This document shows, in pieces, positions 26,934 through 36,195 of a stretch of 64,000 nucleotides of DNA (positions within the stretch are counted from its first letter, which is position 1; the number at the start of each line of letters is the position of its first letter). Position numbers and translations under genes: made by a program. The stretch is from Celerinatantimonas sp046054165. Its GTDB lineage: Bacteria; Pseudomonadota; Gammaproteobacteria; Enterobacterales; Celerinatantimonadaceae. The stretch lies in the NCBI RefSeq assembly GCF_046054165.1, contig NZ_JBFNXK010000002.1, positions 186,001 through 250,000 of the forward strand, written 5' to 3'. Below the pieces are notes generated by a model. It was not told where the DNA came from, searched no databases, and saw only the letters and a list, made by a program, of their open reading frames with translations.

Positions 26934-27314
26934 ATGACCAAAGGTATTCAAATCACTAAAGCTAGTAACGATGCACTGATCAACTCTTTCTGGTTACTAG
27001 ATGAAACAAAAGAAGAAGCACGTTGCCTGTGCGTAAAAGAAGACCTGTATCAGCAGGATCAGATCGTACCACTGGCAGAACTGGGTTCTATCGAATATCG
27101 TGAAGTTCCAGTTCAAGCCGCACCACGAGTTGAAGGTGGACAGCATTTGAATGTGAATGTGATGCGCCGTGAAACTTTGGAAGATGCCGTGAACCATCCG
27201 GAAAAATATCCACAATTGACAATTCGTGTTTCTGGATATGCGGTTCGTTTCAACTCTCTGACTCCAGAACAGCAACGTGACGTGATTACCCGTACTTTCA
27301 CTGAAAGTATGTAA
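26934..27314 (+). CDS. grcA: Autonomous glycyl radical cofactor GrcA
   Basis: 126 residues, nearly identical over its second half to E. coli YfiD. The glycyl-radical loop is RVSGYAVRF near residue 100, preceded by VEGGQHLNVNV. The protein replaces the oxygen-damaged C-terminus of pyruvate formate-lyase and so restores mixed-acid fermentation. AGGAG is well placed before the ATG. Two FNR-like boxes upstream fit anaerobic induction. Confidence 0.97.
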   Translation: MTKGIQITKASNDALINSFWLLDETKEEARCLCVKEDLYQQDQIVPLAELGSIEYREVPVQAAPRVEGGQHLNVNVMRRETLEDAVNHPEKYPQLTIRVSGYAVRFNSLTPEQQRDVITRTFTESM

Positions 27315-27383
27315 TCTAGAAGCATCACATTTTCCGGTTCTTAGATAATTCCTTCAGTGCCGGAAATAAGATCCTGCAGCGAT

Positions 27384-27409
27384 AAACGGTCCGTCAAGGG
27401 CCGTTTTTA
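27384..27409 (+). terminator. Rho-independent terminator after grcA
   Basis: AAACGGTCC and GGGCCGTTT pair with one G-U wobble around GTCAA and run into a T-stretch. It lies 70 bases past the grcA stop and before the convergent repeat-protein gene. Confidence 0.85.
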
Positions 27410-27452
27410 TAACTCCCCAACTTGCTCGAATATTCTCTTATTGGTTTACCTA

Positions 27453-28367
27453 TTAAGCTCCAGCCTGATTGGTCGCGTTACCATCATTTGCAGTCGTCGC
27501 ATTATTCGGATTTGCCGCATTTGGATTAGGATTATTCCCGGTATTAGCTTGCTGATTATTCTGGTTATTTGTAGTGGGAGCATTGGCCGTACTAGATTGA
27601 CGATTGCCAAATAGGTTCTCAAAGAAATTGCTAAAACCATTGCTGGTACTGGCTGTATTCGCATTAGCTCCCTGTGCCGGAGCACTACTCCCTTGAGCCT
27701 GCGCCGAAGTAGCATTAGCACCCTGCGCGGGTGCACTGCTTCCCTGTGCCTGCGCCGTATTTGTATTCGCCCCTCGCGCTGGAACGCTACTGCCCTGAGG
27801 CTGAGGATTAGTCACATTTGCGCCTTGAGCCGGAGTAGCACTCTGAGCTGTGGCATTCGGGGTATTTGTCGTTGCCTTGCCGTTTGCAGACTGAGCCGGC
27901 GCCACCCCGAAGCTCATATTGCCCGACAATAAACTGCTCAGCTCAACGCCTTTGGTATTCTGATTAGAACGATTGCTGTTATTCCCTTGCGTCGTACCAA
28001 ATTGGAGACCATTTCCATTTCCACTCGTATTGGCAAATGCCGATAGCAAACCCAATCCAATTCCAGCACCGATGGCCGTAAAATTAGAGCGCATCAGCGA
28101 TTGATTCTGACTTCCCAGAACAGCACTGCTACTTCCTGGTAAATTAATCGAATTCAACATAGCCGAAGCGCTTTGATTAATATTTTGTAAACTTGAATCA
28201 CTTCGCTGAGCCGCTAACCCGTTTAACAAACTTCCCCGAGTTCCATTTTGAGCCTCTGCCAACCGATTCGCAAAGTTGGTATTCGTTTGCGATGGTGAAA
28301 GTCGATTAGAAAACCAATTCGAAATACTAGACATCGTGGATGAACTGGTGTTGTTTACTGTCGGCAT
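27453..28367 (-). CDS. Low-complexity repeat protein of unknown function
   Basis: 304 residues, very rich in Ala, Asn, Gln, Ser and Thr with few charged residues and no cysteine. Residues 1-60 are mildly amphipathic (SNWFSNRLSPS, NFANRLAEAQ). A Gly-rich hydrophobic stretch lies at 98-111 (AIGAGIGLGLLSAF). Then come three clear copies of a 17-residue unit of the type QGSSAPAQGANATSAQA at 191-241 and a diverged fourth before them. A short NGFSNFFENLFGNR helix at 243-256 precedes a disordered Asn/Gln/Pro tail. There is no signal peptide. I recognise no family; an exported or surface-associated filament, or a secreted effector-like protein, are guesses. GAGG-type signals lie upstream of the ATG. 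Confidence 0.7.
   Translation of the reverse strand: MPTVNNTSSSTMSSISNWFSNRLSPSQTNTNFANRLAEAQNGTRGSLLNGLAAQRSDSSLQNINQSASAMLNSINLPGSSSAVLGSQNQSLMRSNFTAIGAGIGLGLLSAFANTSGNGNGLQFGTTQGNNSNRSNQNTKGVELSSLLSGNMSFGVAPAQSANGKATTNTPNATAQSATPAQGANVTNPQPQGSSVPARGANTNTAQAQGSSAPAQGANATSAQAQGSSAPAQGANANTASTSNGFSNFFENLFGNRQSSTANAPTTNNQNNQQANTGNNPNPNAANPNNATTANDGNATNQAGA
27645..27845 (-). repeat. 51-bp tandem repeats inside the low-complexity gene
   Basis: Three good copies and one diverged copy of a 51-bp in-frame unit. The DNA copies are not identical but are similar enough for slippage or recombination to change copy number. Confidence 0.75.
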
Positions 28368-28553
28368 AATCGCTCCTCTGAATCATCTTCTGCAATCAAA
28401 CTATCGAACAGATATCGCCACAAAGCGGCAATAATTTGCCTGTCTTTGCCATCTTTCATCACTGACAAACTAGCTTAAAGCGACTAAGCCGTGATAGCAT
28501 CTAGCGATTTATTAGGATTGGTGAGTATTTAACCCACTCCGTTGCAGTGATTA

Positions 28554-29315
28554 ATGCAAATATCAAACCATAATTACGAGAGTGAACGACCAGTGTTACA
28601 ACGTTTTTATTCGATCTACCTGATTTGCTTGACGGCCATTACCGCACCTTTCTTTTTTTTGGTGTCTTGCCTGATTTGGTTGCTCACCGTCAGTTGGGAT
28701 AAGCAATTAAAATACGTCCATTATTTAACTTCGTTCTGGGCCAAATTGATTATGACCCTCTCACCTTGTTGGCACTATAAAGTTTTCCACCGAGAACGAT
28801 TCAAAACAGACCAACCTTATATCATCGTTTCCAACCATCAATCGGGAATTGATATCCTCTTAGCCTATGCATTAAATGCCCCATTCAAGTGGCTATCCAA
28901 AATCGAAGTTTTTAAAATTCCGTTTATCGGCTGGAATATGTATCTGAACCGTTATATAGGTCTCAAACGAGGCGATCGCCGTAGTGTGGCCGAAATGTCA
29001 GCAGCTGTCTCATGGCACCTCAAAAACGGCAGCTCTGTCTATATGTTTCCAGAAGGGAGTCGTTCTCAAACGGGTGAACTGCACGCCTTCAAAAACGGGG
29101 CCTTTGCGATGGCCAAACATAATCATGTCGGCATTATTCCCGTAGTGATCCGCGGAACCTCTCAGGCATTGCCCAAGAACTCCTTAAAACTGGGCCGAGC
29201 CGATATGTCACTGGAAGTCTTACCGGTTATCGATGCTCAAACGGTTGATGAGCAAACCACAACCGAGTTATGTAAATATGTGGAACAATTATTCAAAGAA
29301 GCGTTAAACAATTAG
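28554..29315 (+). CDS. Lysophospholipid acyltransferase (PlsC-like)
   Basis: 253 residues. An N-terminal membrane segment at about 22-46 is followed by acyltransferase motifs: NHQSGIDILL near 93 (the H-x4-D-type catalytic motif), GLKRGDRRS near 136, FPEGSRSQTGELHAFKNGAF near 164, and PVVIRGTS near 194. These fit 1-acyl-glycerol-3-phosphate acyltransferases, which make phosphatidic acid at the inner membrane. Because other gammaproteobacteria carry more than one such gene, I cannot say whether this is the essential copy. The start has no strong ribosome-binding site; a GTG 13 codons later is possible. Confidence 0.85.
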   Translation: MQISNHNYESERPVLQRFYSIYLICLTAITAPFFFLVSCLIWLLTVSWDKQLKYVHYLTSFWAKLIMTLSPCWHYKVFHRERFKTDQPYIIVSNHQSGIDILLAYALNAPFKWLSKIEVFKIPFIGWNMYLNRYIGLKRGDRRSVAEMSAAVSWHLKNGSSVYMFPEGSRSQTGELHAFKNGAFAMAKHNHVGIIPVVIRGTSQALPKNSLKLGRADMSLEVLPVIDAQTVDEQTTTELCKYVEQLFKEALNN

Positions 29316-29384
29316 ATAGATTGCCTTCAGGCCTGTTAAACTGTATTTATAGTCGTCTATCAATAAAAATAACGGACTGAAATT

Positions 29385-29759
29385 ATGTCTGAAGAGAAGC
29401 GTCATTTTACCCGGATCCAGTTTAGCTATCAGGTCGAATTGGCCGTCAATGATCTTTGTGTTACCACGCAGCTCATCGACCTGTCACTACATGGGGCTTT
29501 AGTCGCCAAACCCCTGAATTGGCCTGATCAAATTACCGCGATCCAACTCAGGATCCCACTGGATGATAAAAATCCAGATGATGTCATTCGAATTGAAACT
29601 CAAAGACGTCACTATAATGACGACTCATTAGGATTGGAATTTATTCGAATGGATCTCGACAGTGCTACATTTCTACGTCGGTTACTGGAATTAAATCTAG
29701 GTGATGAGCAGTTGCTTCAGCGCCAGTTTAAAGAATTAATTCAATACAATGCACAGTAA
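29385..29759 (+). CDS. PilZ-domain c-di-GMP-binding protein
   Basis: 124 residues forming one PilZ domain. The RxxxR motif is RHFTR near residue 5 and the second motif is DLSLHG near 46, so both c-di-GMP-binding elements are complete. No other domain is attached, which suggests an adaptor that changes a partner's activity. It lies 70 bases after the acyltransferase gene and only 1 base from the convergent radA end. A larger two-PilZ protein is encoded on the other side of radA. Confidence 0.88.
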   Translation: MSEEKRHFTRIQFSYQVELAVNDLCVTTQLIDLSLHGALVAKPLNWPDQITAIQLRIPLDDKNPDDVIRIETQRRHYNDDSLGLEFIRMDLDSATFLRRLLELNLGDEQLLQRQFKELIQYNAQ

Positions 29760-29760
29760 T

Positions 29761-31119
29761 CTAAAGCGCTTCCAGCGCATCCGCCAGTTTTCGCACTGCA
29801 ATCACTTCCATTCCGGCTAACGGTTCTTTTGGAGCATTGCCCGCCGGAATAATCGCCCGTTTAAAGCCATGTTTTTGTGCTTCGTGCAACCGTTCCTGTC
29901 CGTTCACGACCGGCCGGATCTCACCAGATAGCCCCACTTCGCCAAAGACCACTAAATCCTGAGGCAATGTTTGATCTCGAAAACTAGCAATCATGGCAAC
30001 CAGTAAAGCCAGATCAGCAGCCGTTTCGGAGATTCGCACACCCCCCACCACATTCGCAAAGACATCCTGATCAGACATCTGTACACCTGCATGGCGGTGG
30101 AGAACCGCCAGTAACATCGACAATCGATTTTGTTCTAACCCAACGGCCACCCGCCGTGGATTCGCTAACTGGCTGTAATCAACCAAAGCTTGGATCTCAA
30201 CCAATAATGGCCGGGTTCCCTCCCACAGCACCATGACGACAGAGCCTGGACTAGGATCCTGAGCCAAAGACAGAAAAATCGCCGATGGATTGCTGACTTC
30301 ACGCATTCCCTGATCCGTCATTGCAAAAACCCCCAGTTCATTCACAGCACCAAACCGGTTTTTTTGTCCACGCAGCGTCCGAAAGCGACTATCAGCTCCG
30401 CCTTCAAGCAACAAAGAACTATCGATACAGTGTTCAAGTACTTTAGGCCCGGCCAATGTCCCATCTTTCGTCACATGACCCACCATAAAAATAGCGATAT
30501 GATTTTGCTTGGCGAACCGAGTCAACCAAGCTGCACTTTCTCGAACCTGAGAGACTCCCCCTGGAGCCGACTGAATATCCGCCATATGCATCACCTGAAT
30601 CGAGTCAATCACCATAATTCGAGGCTTTTCGGCAAGAGCAATCTGCCCGATCGTTTCGACACTGGTCTCCGCCAGCATTTTCAGATTTTCGCGGGGCAAA
30701 CCTAACCTTTTGGCACGCAAAGCAACCTGCTGCAAAGATTCTTCACCCGTCACATAGAGTGCACTCATCTGCTGAGCTAATCGGCACATCACCTGTAATA
30801 ATAAAGTACTTTTTCCGGCTCCCGGATGCCCCCCGATAAGAATGGCACTTCCCGGGACAATCCCCCCCCCCAAGACCCGGTCCAATTCAGAAAATGTTGA
30901 ACTAAACCGCGGCAGTTCATCCAAATCAATGGCATCAAGCGTCTGAACCTGTGCCTGAGTGGCACCAGCAAAGCCACTGTAGCGATCGTTACGCACAACG
31001 CTTGGCATCCGCATCTCGGTGATCGTGTTCCAGGCCTTACATTCACTGCACTGTCCTTGCCAGCGAGGATAATCGGCACCACATTCACTACATACATAAG
31101 CCGTTTTTGATTTCGCCAT
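29761..31119 (-). CDS. radA: DNA repair protein RadA (Sms)
   Basis: 452 residues. N-terminal zinc finger VCSECGADYPRWQGQCSECK at 9-28, RecA-like ATPase with Walker A GGHPGAGKST near 96, the RadA-specific KNRFG motif near 251, and a C-terminal Lon-protease-like domain (VGGVRISETAADLALL) that lacks protease function in the family. It drives branch migration of recombination intermediates. It has its own promoter space of 256 bases shared with the divergent PilZ gene. Confidence 0.96.
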   Translation of the reverse strand: MAKSKTAYVCSECGADYPRWQGQCSECKAWNTITEMRMPSVVRNDRYSGFAGATQAQVQTLDAIDLDELPRFSSTFSELDRVLGGGIVPGSAILIGGHPGAGKSTLLLQVMCRLAQQMSALYVTGEESLQQVALRAKRLGLPRENLKMLAETSVETIGQIALAEKPRIMVIDSIQVMHMADIQSAPGGVSQVRESAAWLTRFAKQNHIAIFMVGHVTKDGTLAGPKVLEHCIDSSLLLEGGADSRFRTLRGQKNRFGAVNELGVFAMTDQGMREVSNPSAIFLSLAQDPSPGSVVMVLWEGTRPLLVEIQALVDYSQLANPRRVAVGLEQNRLSMLLAVLHRHAGVQMSDQDVFANVVGGVRISETAADLALLVAMIASFRDQTLPQDLVVFGEVGLSGEIRPVVNGQERLHEAQKHGFKRAIIPAGNAPKEPLAGMEVIAVRKLADALEAL

Positions 31120-31381
31120 CGTGAAGCTCTTTTATTACAAAGGGAGGTTTCATTCAAAAATATGAAATAATCAGCGATTAATCCACTTTAATAATCAGCA
31201 CGACTACTCATGGTTGATGAGTTGAGTCACATTCAAAACACCTTTAATTTGAATAAAATACAACAATTAAAGATCAAAAGACTCTAAAAACGTAGTTTAC
31301 CACAAGGCTATTGTCGCTATGATATGCTTTAATAAGTTAAATCGCTATTCTGATTAAAATCACAAGCAAGATTAGGTGGTT

Positions 31382-33745
31382 ATGGACAAAGCTCTTCAGC
31401 AGCAAGCATTAGATTGCCTAATTCCCTTACACCGGGAACCCGATTTCACACAGATATTCGATCGAATGCTGCAAAATGAAAGTAAAAACGACAAGTTCCT
31501 GATCAAAATGGAACTGAACCGGCTTATCGCCCCCACTCAGCGCCTCATCGATCTGAGAGGAAAGGTTGATGGTGAATGTCGGCAATATCAATACGACGGG
31601 CAAACCCATTACTTAGATGATGTCGGTATCCGTACTTTTGAAAACCTCATCAGTCAATACGGCCATTATTGCACCGGCGTTTACGAAGCCATGCAGCAAA
31701 CCGAAAATAATTTTCGAGTGATGAATGAATCCGAAAAGCCAGTTCCTCGAATCAAGCCATTAACGACTGCGATTCCGGCATTTCAATTTCATTATCATGG
31801 CCGGGTTGAAGAGCGAATGTATCTGAGTGTACCGATTGAACTCAAAGATAGCACCGGAGAAATCTATTCCGGGATGTCTTCCAATATGTCCGTATCTGGA
31901 ATGCGAATTAAACTTCCAGAAGACTGCCCCTTCATGTTTGCTCTAGGTGATAAAGCGACTTTGTATTTCACCGGGCTTGAAAAAGAATTCGCTAATCCGG
32001 TTCTAGGTCGGGGCACTGATTATTATATATTAGATAGTGAACGTAATGATAAAGGCCTCTGGCTACGGCTAAAAATTGTAGAAAAGGATGATGCTTTTAA
32101 TCTCTTTTTTAATCAATTTCTGAACGCCTATAAAGGACGTTATCGCGTCGATGTCGTCAATCTGGCTGAAGCCATCTTAGTCAAAAGCTACCAACAATTT
32201 TTTCTCCCCCGGAATAATTCACTTCCCTTGTATTTTGTCGGCGAGGATATTCCTCAACTGCGTTTTGTCCTGAGCAACGACAGCACTCAGCCGATTCAAG
32301 CCTATTGGCGTAACGAATTTCATCAAAACTTACTGGGGCAACTATTTCATTCAACCCGGATGGCTCAGCTCACGGAAAAAGAATCTGGACAAACTTTGAT
32401 CTACAGTTTTGTTCACAGTTATGACCGCAAACTCTTTTTTCATTCAGCCACCCATGAAGAACTGATCGAGTTTCCTAAATTAAGGCAACTTTTTTTCCAC
32501 TTCGGTTCCAGCAAGACTAGCTGGCGGGTCTTCCTTTTCCAATGGAAAAAAGCCGATCCCAGCGACGGTTTTCTGCCACCGATTATTCCTCATCAGGCTC
32601 CCGGTACCGACGAAAGACACGTCAAAAAATTGCTCGAATCGTTAACCTGGCTAGGTTCGTTAACCGATATCACCGTAGAACAACATGCCCAGTTTTATCA
32701 TCAACGATTCGCATCTGACTTGGATCCTAATGATTTAGCGCGTTTTGGCCAATACCGGTATCCATTACCTGCGATTCGGGTCATCACCCATAAATACTTA
32801 CAGCTTCGAAAAGAAGATCGATATCAATATCGTTCTCTAGCGGAAATACAATGCTCTCAGGGTGAGGAAGTTGGCTGGGTGAGCGATTTTTCACCCGGTG
32901 GAATGCGAATTGAACTGGATAATCCGCTACCGCTTAAAATTGGGGAAATTATCCATGTATCATTACCACAGTTCCAATTACTCGTAACGCGCTATACGCT
33001 GAGTCAACTCCCTTATAAAGTGGTTAATGTGCAGCATAATCAACGTGCGATTCACTTACAGGTCGAAGGGAAAAACCATCATGGTCGACTGTTTTTTACC
33101 AAACTGATTGCAAATAACCTCGATAAATTAAATAAAGCCCCGGAACTCAAAACGATGGCCGGACTTTCAGAAGCACTACGACACATCTACTGCCGTGCTC
33201 TTTTCAAGCATGTATTGTTTATTGAGAAAGCAGGTGCCCAGTTACGCCTTCGAACATTGGCTTTTGGCGATGCCCCCAATTCCCTCAATGAATTACTCAA
33301 ACTTTCGCCTTCTGAGCTGACTGCGGATCTGGAACAACTCATGCGTCCGGAGCAATGGCAAGAATGGTTTATCACGCCCTTGAAACAACTGGAACCCCAA
33401 CAAGGATCGATCCAAATCCGCCTGATGCTGGCGATTCATCGCACCAACCATAGTGTGATTGCCATTCGGCGAGAGAGCGACTTTAAATCTCGATACCAAG
33501 CCGTTGAATTCGTCTCTCAAGCAATGAACAACGGCATCTTCCGTTATATCGAATTGAAACTTTCCCGAGCCGTTCGTCCGGATATGGATTATATCCATGA
33601 TGAAATGGAATATATGAAACGCTATGCCACTCACCGAGTAAAAGAACTCGAAGAACAACTCTGGAATATTTATGCCATTGCTGAAATTCAAGATCTCACG
33701 GCTGAGTGGCAGGCTATTGCATTACCTTTTAATGAGAGCGAATAG
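31382..33745 (+). CDS. Large two-PilZ-domain protein (PlzC-like)
   Basis: 787 residues from the ATG at 31382, with AGGTGG just upstream; a GTG two codons earlier is also possible. Two complete PilZ motifs are seen: RVEER near 141 with NMSVSG near 168, and RKEDR near 480 with DFSPGG near 505. The N-terminal 130 residues are helical, and the region between the domains resembles a further degenerate PilZ-like fold. The same place between radA and serB is held in Vibrio cholerae by plzC, one of its five PilZ genes, so this is probably its orthologue. Its output is unknown; no transmembrane segment was seen. Confidence 0.85.
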   Translation: MDKALQQQALDCLIPLHREPDFTQIFDRMLQNESKNDKFLIKMELNRLIAPTQRLIDLRGKVDGECRQYQYDGQTHYLDDVGIRTFENLISQYGHYCTGVYEAMQQTENNFRVMNESEKPVPRIKPLTTAIPAFQFHYHGRVEERMYLSVPIELKDSTGEIYSGMSSNMSVSGMRIKLPEDCPFMFALGDKATLYFTGLEKEFANPVLGRGTDYYILDSERNDKGLWLRLKIVEKDDAFNLFFNQFLNAYKGRYRVDVVNLAEAILVKSYQQFFLPRNNSLPLYFVGEDIPQLRFVLSNDSTQPIQAYWRNEFHQNLLGQLFHSTRMAQLTEKESGQTLIYSFVHSYDRKLFFHSATHEELIEFPKLRQLFFHFGSSKTSWRVFLFQWKKADPSDGFLPPIIPHQAPGTDERHVKKLLESLTWLGSLTDITVEQHAQFYHQRFASDLDPNDLARFGQYRYPLPAIRVITHKYLQLRKEDRYQYRSLAEIQCSQGEEVGWVSDFSPGGMRIELDNPLPLKIGEIIHVSLPQFQLLVTRYTLSQLPYKVVNVQHNQRAIHLQVEGKNHHGRLFFTKLIANNLDKLNKAPELKTMAGLSEALRHIYCRALFKHVLFIEKAGAQLRLRTLAFGDAPNSLNELLKLSPSELTADLEQLMRPEQWQEWFITPLKQLEPQQGSIQIRLMLAIHRTNHSVIAIRRESDFKSRYQAVEFVSQAMNNGIFRYIELKLSRAVRPDMDYIHDEMEYMKRYATHRVKELEEQLWNIYAIAEIQDLTAEWQAIALPFNESE

Positions 33746-34718
33746 CCAATGCTGCGGCCAAAATAAAAAAGATACCTTCTAAATGACTATGTGAAATCGC
33801 TATTTTAGCGCGCTCGCGTACAATAGGCTTAGCATGCAATGCAATGCCTAGACTCGATTCGGCTAACATGGCCAGATCATTGGCCCCATCACCAACGGCC
33901 ATCGTCTGCATTGGATCAATCTGCCACTGCTCTCGTAGCATTTTCAGCACATTCACTTTATAACTGGAATCAACAATATCCCCAATGACCTCTCCGGTCA
34001 GGATACCCTCTTTAATCCCCATCTGATTGGCATACACGGCATCGAAACCCAGTTGTCGCTGCAATGCATTGGCAAAATAGGTGAAACCTCCGGATGCTAA
34101 AACTACCTTCCAGCCATTCAACTGCAAATGACTTAATAATACTTTTAATCCAGGCATCAGTGGCAGTGACTCAACCACGGTTTGTAAAATACGCTCCGGA
34201 GCCCCTTTTAATAAACCAACCCGGGCGCGCAGACTCTGGCTAAAATCCAACTCACCCCGCATCGCCCGAGCCGTCACATCGCTCACCTGTTCACCGACAC
34301 CGGCCAGTTTAGCGATCTCGTCGATACATTCCACCTGAATCGTGGTGGAATCCATATCCATCACTAGCATTCCTGGGCGTCTAAGATCAGGAATATGATC
34401 GGTAACAATCACATCAAATTGTTGATTCACCGATTGGAGTCGAGTGACTAATTCATCATGAGCTAAAGGAGAACCCAAAGCCCAAAGGGTTATCCCCATC
34501 AAACGCTGTGTAGGATAAATATAGAGCGTCTCACCCGTACGATACAAAGCATTCCATAACAACTCGGCATCATCGCTACGACGGGACCAACCAATAATAT
34601 AGTGAGCAGGTGAAAAATTATCGGCATGTCGAAGCTGATTAAGGGAGTTCATCATAATCGCTTGCTCTGGCCACACAGGGCCTACAGAAGCGAGCTGTTG
34701 TGCAATCTGGATCGTCAC
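33729..34718 (-). CDS. serB: Phosphoserine phosphatase
   Basis: 329 residues. The HAD core starts with DMDSTTIQVECIDE near 121 (nucleophile Asp), has LASGGFTYF near 213 and GDGANDLAML near 283. The N-terminal 110 residues form the regulatory ACT-like part found in gammaproteobacterial SerB. It makes L-serine from phosphoserine. Its stop overlaps the convergent PilZ gene by 17 bases, and it is divergent from ytjB, the usual neighbour. Confidence 0.95.
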   Translation of the reverse strand: MTIQIAQQLASVGPVWPEQAIMMNSLNQLRHADNFSPAHYIIGWSRRSDDAELLWNALYRTGETLYIYPTQRLMGITLWALGSPLAHDELVTRLQSVNQQFDVIVTDHIPDLRRPGMLVMDMDSTTIQVECIDEIAKLAGVGEQVSDVTARAMRGELDFSQSLRARVGLLKGAPERILQTVVESLPLMPGLKVLLSHLQLNGWKVVLASGGFTYFANALQRQLGFDAVYANQMGIKEGILTGEVIGDIVDSSYKVNVLKMLREQWQIDPMQTMAVGDGANDLAMLAESSLGIALHAKPIVRERAKIAISHSHLEGIFFILAAALAIRSH

Positions 34719-34826
34719 CGGCAGTTCCTTGGCAAAGTACTTTAATTAGGCGCAACACCATAGCGTATTGCAATTTGATTTGGCAAGTCTACAATGAAAA
34801 ATTGACCATTTATCGTAAGGACCGCT

Positions 34827-35477
34827 GTGGCCAGAAAACCGCTTAAACGTTTCCGATGGCTTGCCCGAATCGAACTGATGAGTGTTGTTGTTGCCATTCT
34901 GGTGGCAACCAGCTTTTATTGGAATCTAGCCCAGAAGGGAGAGACGTTGCTAGGCAATCAAACGGAAAAACTAGCCCGATCCTTAACGACACTGGCCGCA
35001 TTTAATGCAGCACAATACATTCAAGCCAATCAACTCAACGAATTGCATAAGTTAGTCAATGCACTCGTTAAAGAAAATTTTATATTTGATGCCACGATTT
35101 ATGATCATCAAGGCATAACCCTTGCCCAAAGTGATCACGCACTGCCCATCCGCCAACTTCTACCGATGTCAGGAGCCCCCGCCATTCCCGCCCAGGGCAT
35201 TGGCCGTAAACCTTATATTGCCACCATTTATAACGCTAGTGGAGAAGCAACTGGCTATTTGAGGATCACGTTGGAAGAAAGCTCCATGCTCAGCAGTGCC
35301 AATCGCTACATTCATTCGGCTCAGTTTGCACTACAAGTCATGTTAGTGATGGCACTTTGGGTCGGATTTGTCATCGCCCGGCTGATTTCGAAACAGCATC
35401 GGCGGCTCATGAAAATAGCCCACCGTCGGCGAGCTATCCGATTCAAACATCGCCTTAAACTAAGGATGTTAAAGTAA
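34827..35477 (+). CDS. ytjB: YtjB/SMP-family membrane protein
   Basis: 216 residues from a GTG with AAGGA six bases upstream. A first membrane helix (about 15-33), a periplasmic domain with a PAS/Cache-like FDATIYDHQGITLAQS stretch, and a second helix near 168-187 followed by a strongly basic tail (KQHRRLMKIAHRRRAIRF). The layout and the divergent position to serB match E. coli Smp/YtjB, whose function is not known. Its last 23 bases overlap the 3' end of convergent deoD. Confidence 0.85.
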   Translation: MARKPLKRFRWLARIELMSVVVAILVATSFYWNLAQKGETLLGNQTEKLARSLTTLAAFNAAQYIQANQLNELHKLVNALVKENFIFDATIYDHQGITLAQSDHALPIRQLLPMSGAPAIPAQGIGRKPYIATIYNASGEATGYLRITLEESSMLSSANRYIHSAQFALQVMLVMALWVGFVIARLISKQHRRLMKIAHRRRAIRFKHRLKLRMLK

Positions 35478-36159
35478 GTTCGATCATATCATTGAAAGTG
35501 GTTTGACGATCCGCGGCTGAAAGTGCCTCACCCCGACGAATATGATCCGAAATGGTGACGAGACACAACGCCGCTTTACCACATTCGGCAGCAACACCAT
35601 ACAGACCGGCCGCTTCCATCTCAACGGCTAACACACCATGTTTTTCCATCACATCAAACATCTCCGGCTCTGGGGTATAAAAAAGATCAGATGAAAAAAC
35701 ATTCCCCACCCGAACCGAAATCTGTCGTTGTTTAGCCGCCTCAACGGCTTTATATAACAGCTCATAATCAGCAATTGCAGCGAAATCATGGCCTTTAAAG
35801 CGCGTCCGGTTCACCTTGGAATCCGTACAAGCTCCCATGGCGACCACAATATCTCGGACATTCACCGATTCACTAATCGCCCCGGCACTTCCAACTCGGA
35901 TAATTTTCTCAACCCCATATTCGGTAAATAGTTCACGAGAATAGATCGAGCAACTCGGGATCCCCATGCCCGATCCCATCACTGAAACCGATTTACCCTG
36001 ATAACTCCCCGTAAACCCAAACATATTGCGAACATCCGTCACTTGCCGGGCATTTTCCAGAAAATGTTCGGCGATAAATTTCGCACGGAGCGGATCACCG
36101 GGGAAAAGGACCGTCGATGCGAAATCGCCCGGCTGAGCGCTAATATGAGGTGTTGGCAT
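35455..36159 (-). CDS. deoD: Purine nucleoside phosphorylase DeoD type
   Basis: 234 residues, hexameric type. GDPLRAKFIA near residue 21, GSGMGIPSCSIYSREL near 62, RVGSAGAI near 87, EMEAAGLYGVA near 181 and ISDHI with the catalytic Asp near 204. It splits purine (deoxy)ribonucleosides to base and (deoxy)ribose-1-phosphate. It ends the add-deoA-deoB-deoD run, 36 bases after deoB. Confidence 0.96.
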   Translation of the reverse strand: MPTPHISAQPGDFASTVLFPGDPLRAKFIAEHFLENARQVTDVRNMFGFTGSYQGKSVSVMGSGMGIPSCSIYSRELFTEYGVEKIIRVGSAGAISESVNVRDIVVAMGACTDSKVNRTRFKGHDFAAIADYELLYKAVEAAKQRQISVRVGNVFSSDLFYTPEPEMFDVMEKHGVLAVEMEAAGLYGVAAECGKAALCLVTISDHIRRGEALSAADRQTTFNDMIELTLTSLV

Positions 36160-36195
36160 AAATTCTTCCTTTCATTTCAATAAAAACAGATCGAA

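Noticed and set aside
27645..27845. CRISPR-like repeat array
   Set aside because: The units are in-frame 51-bp protein repeats without spacers.
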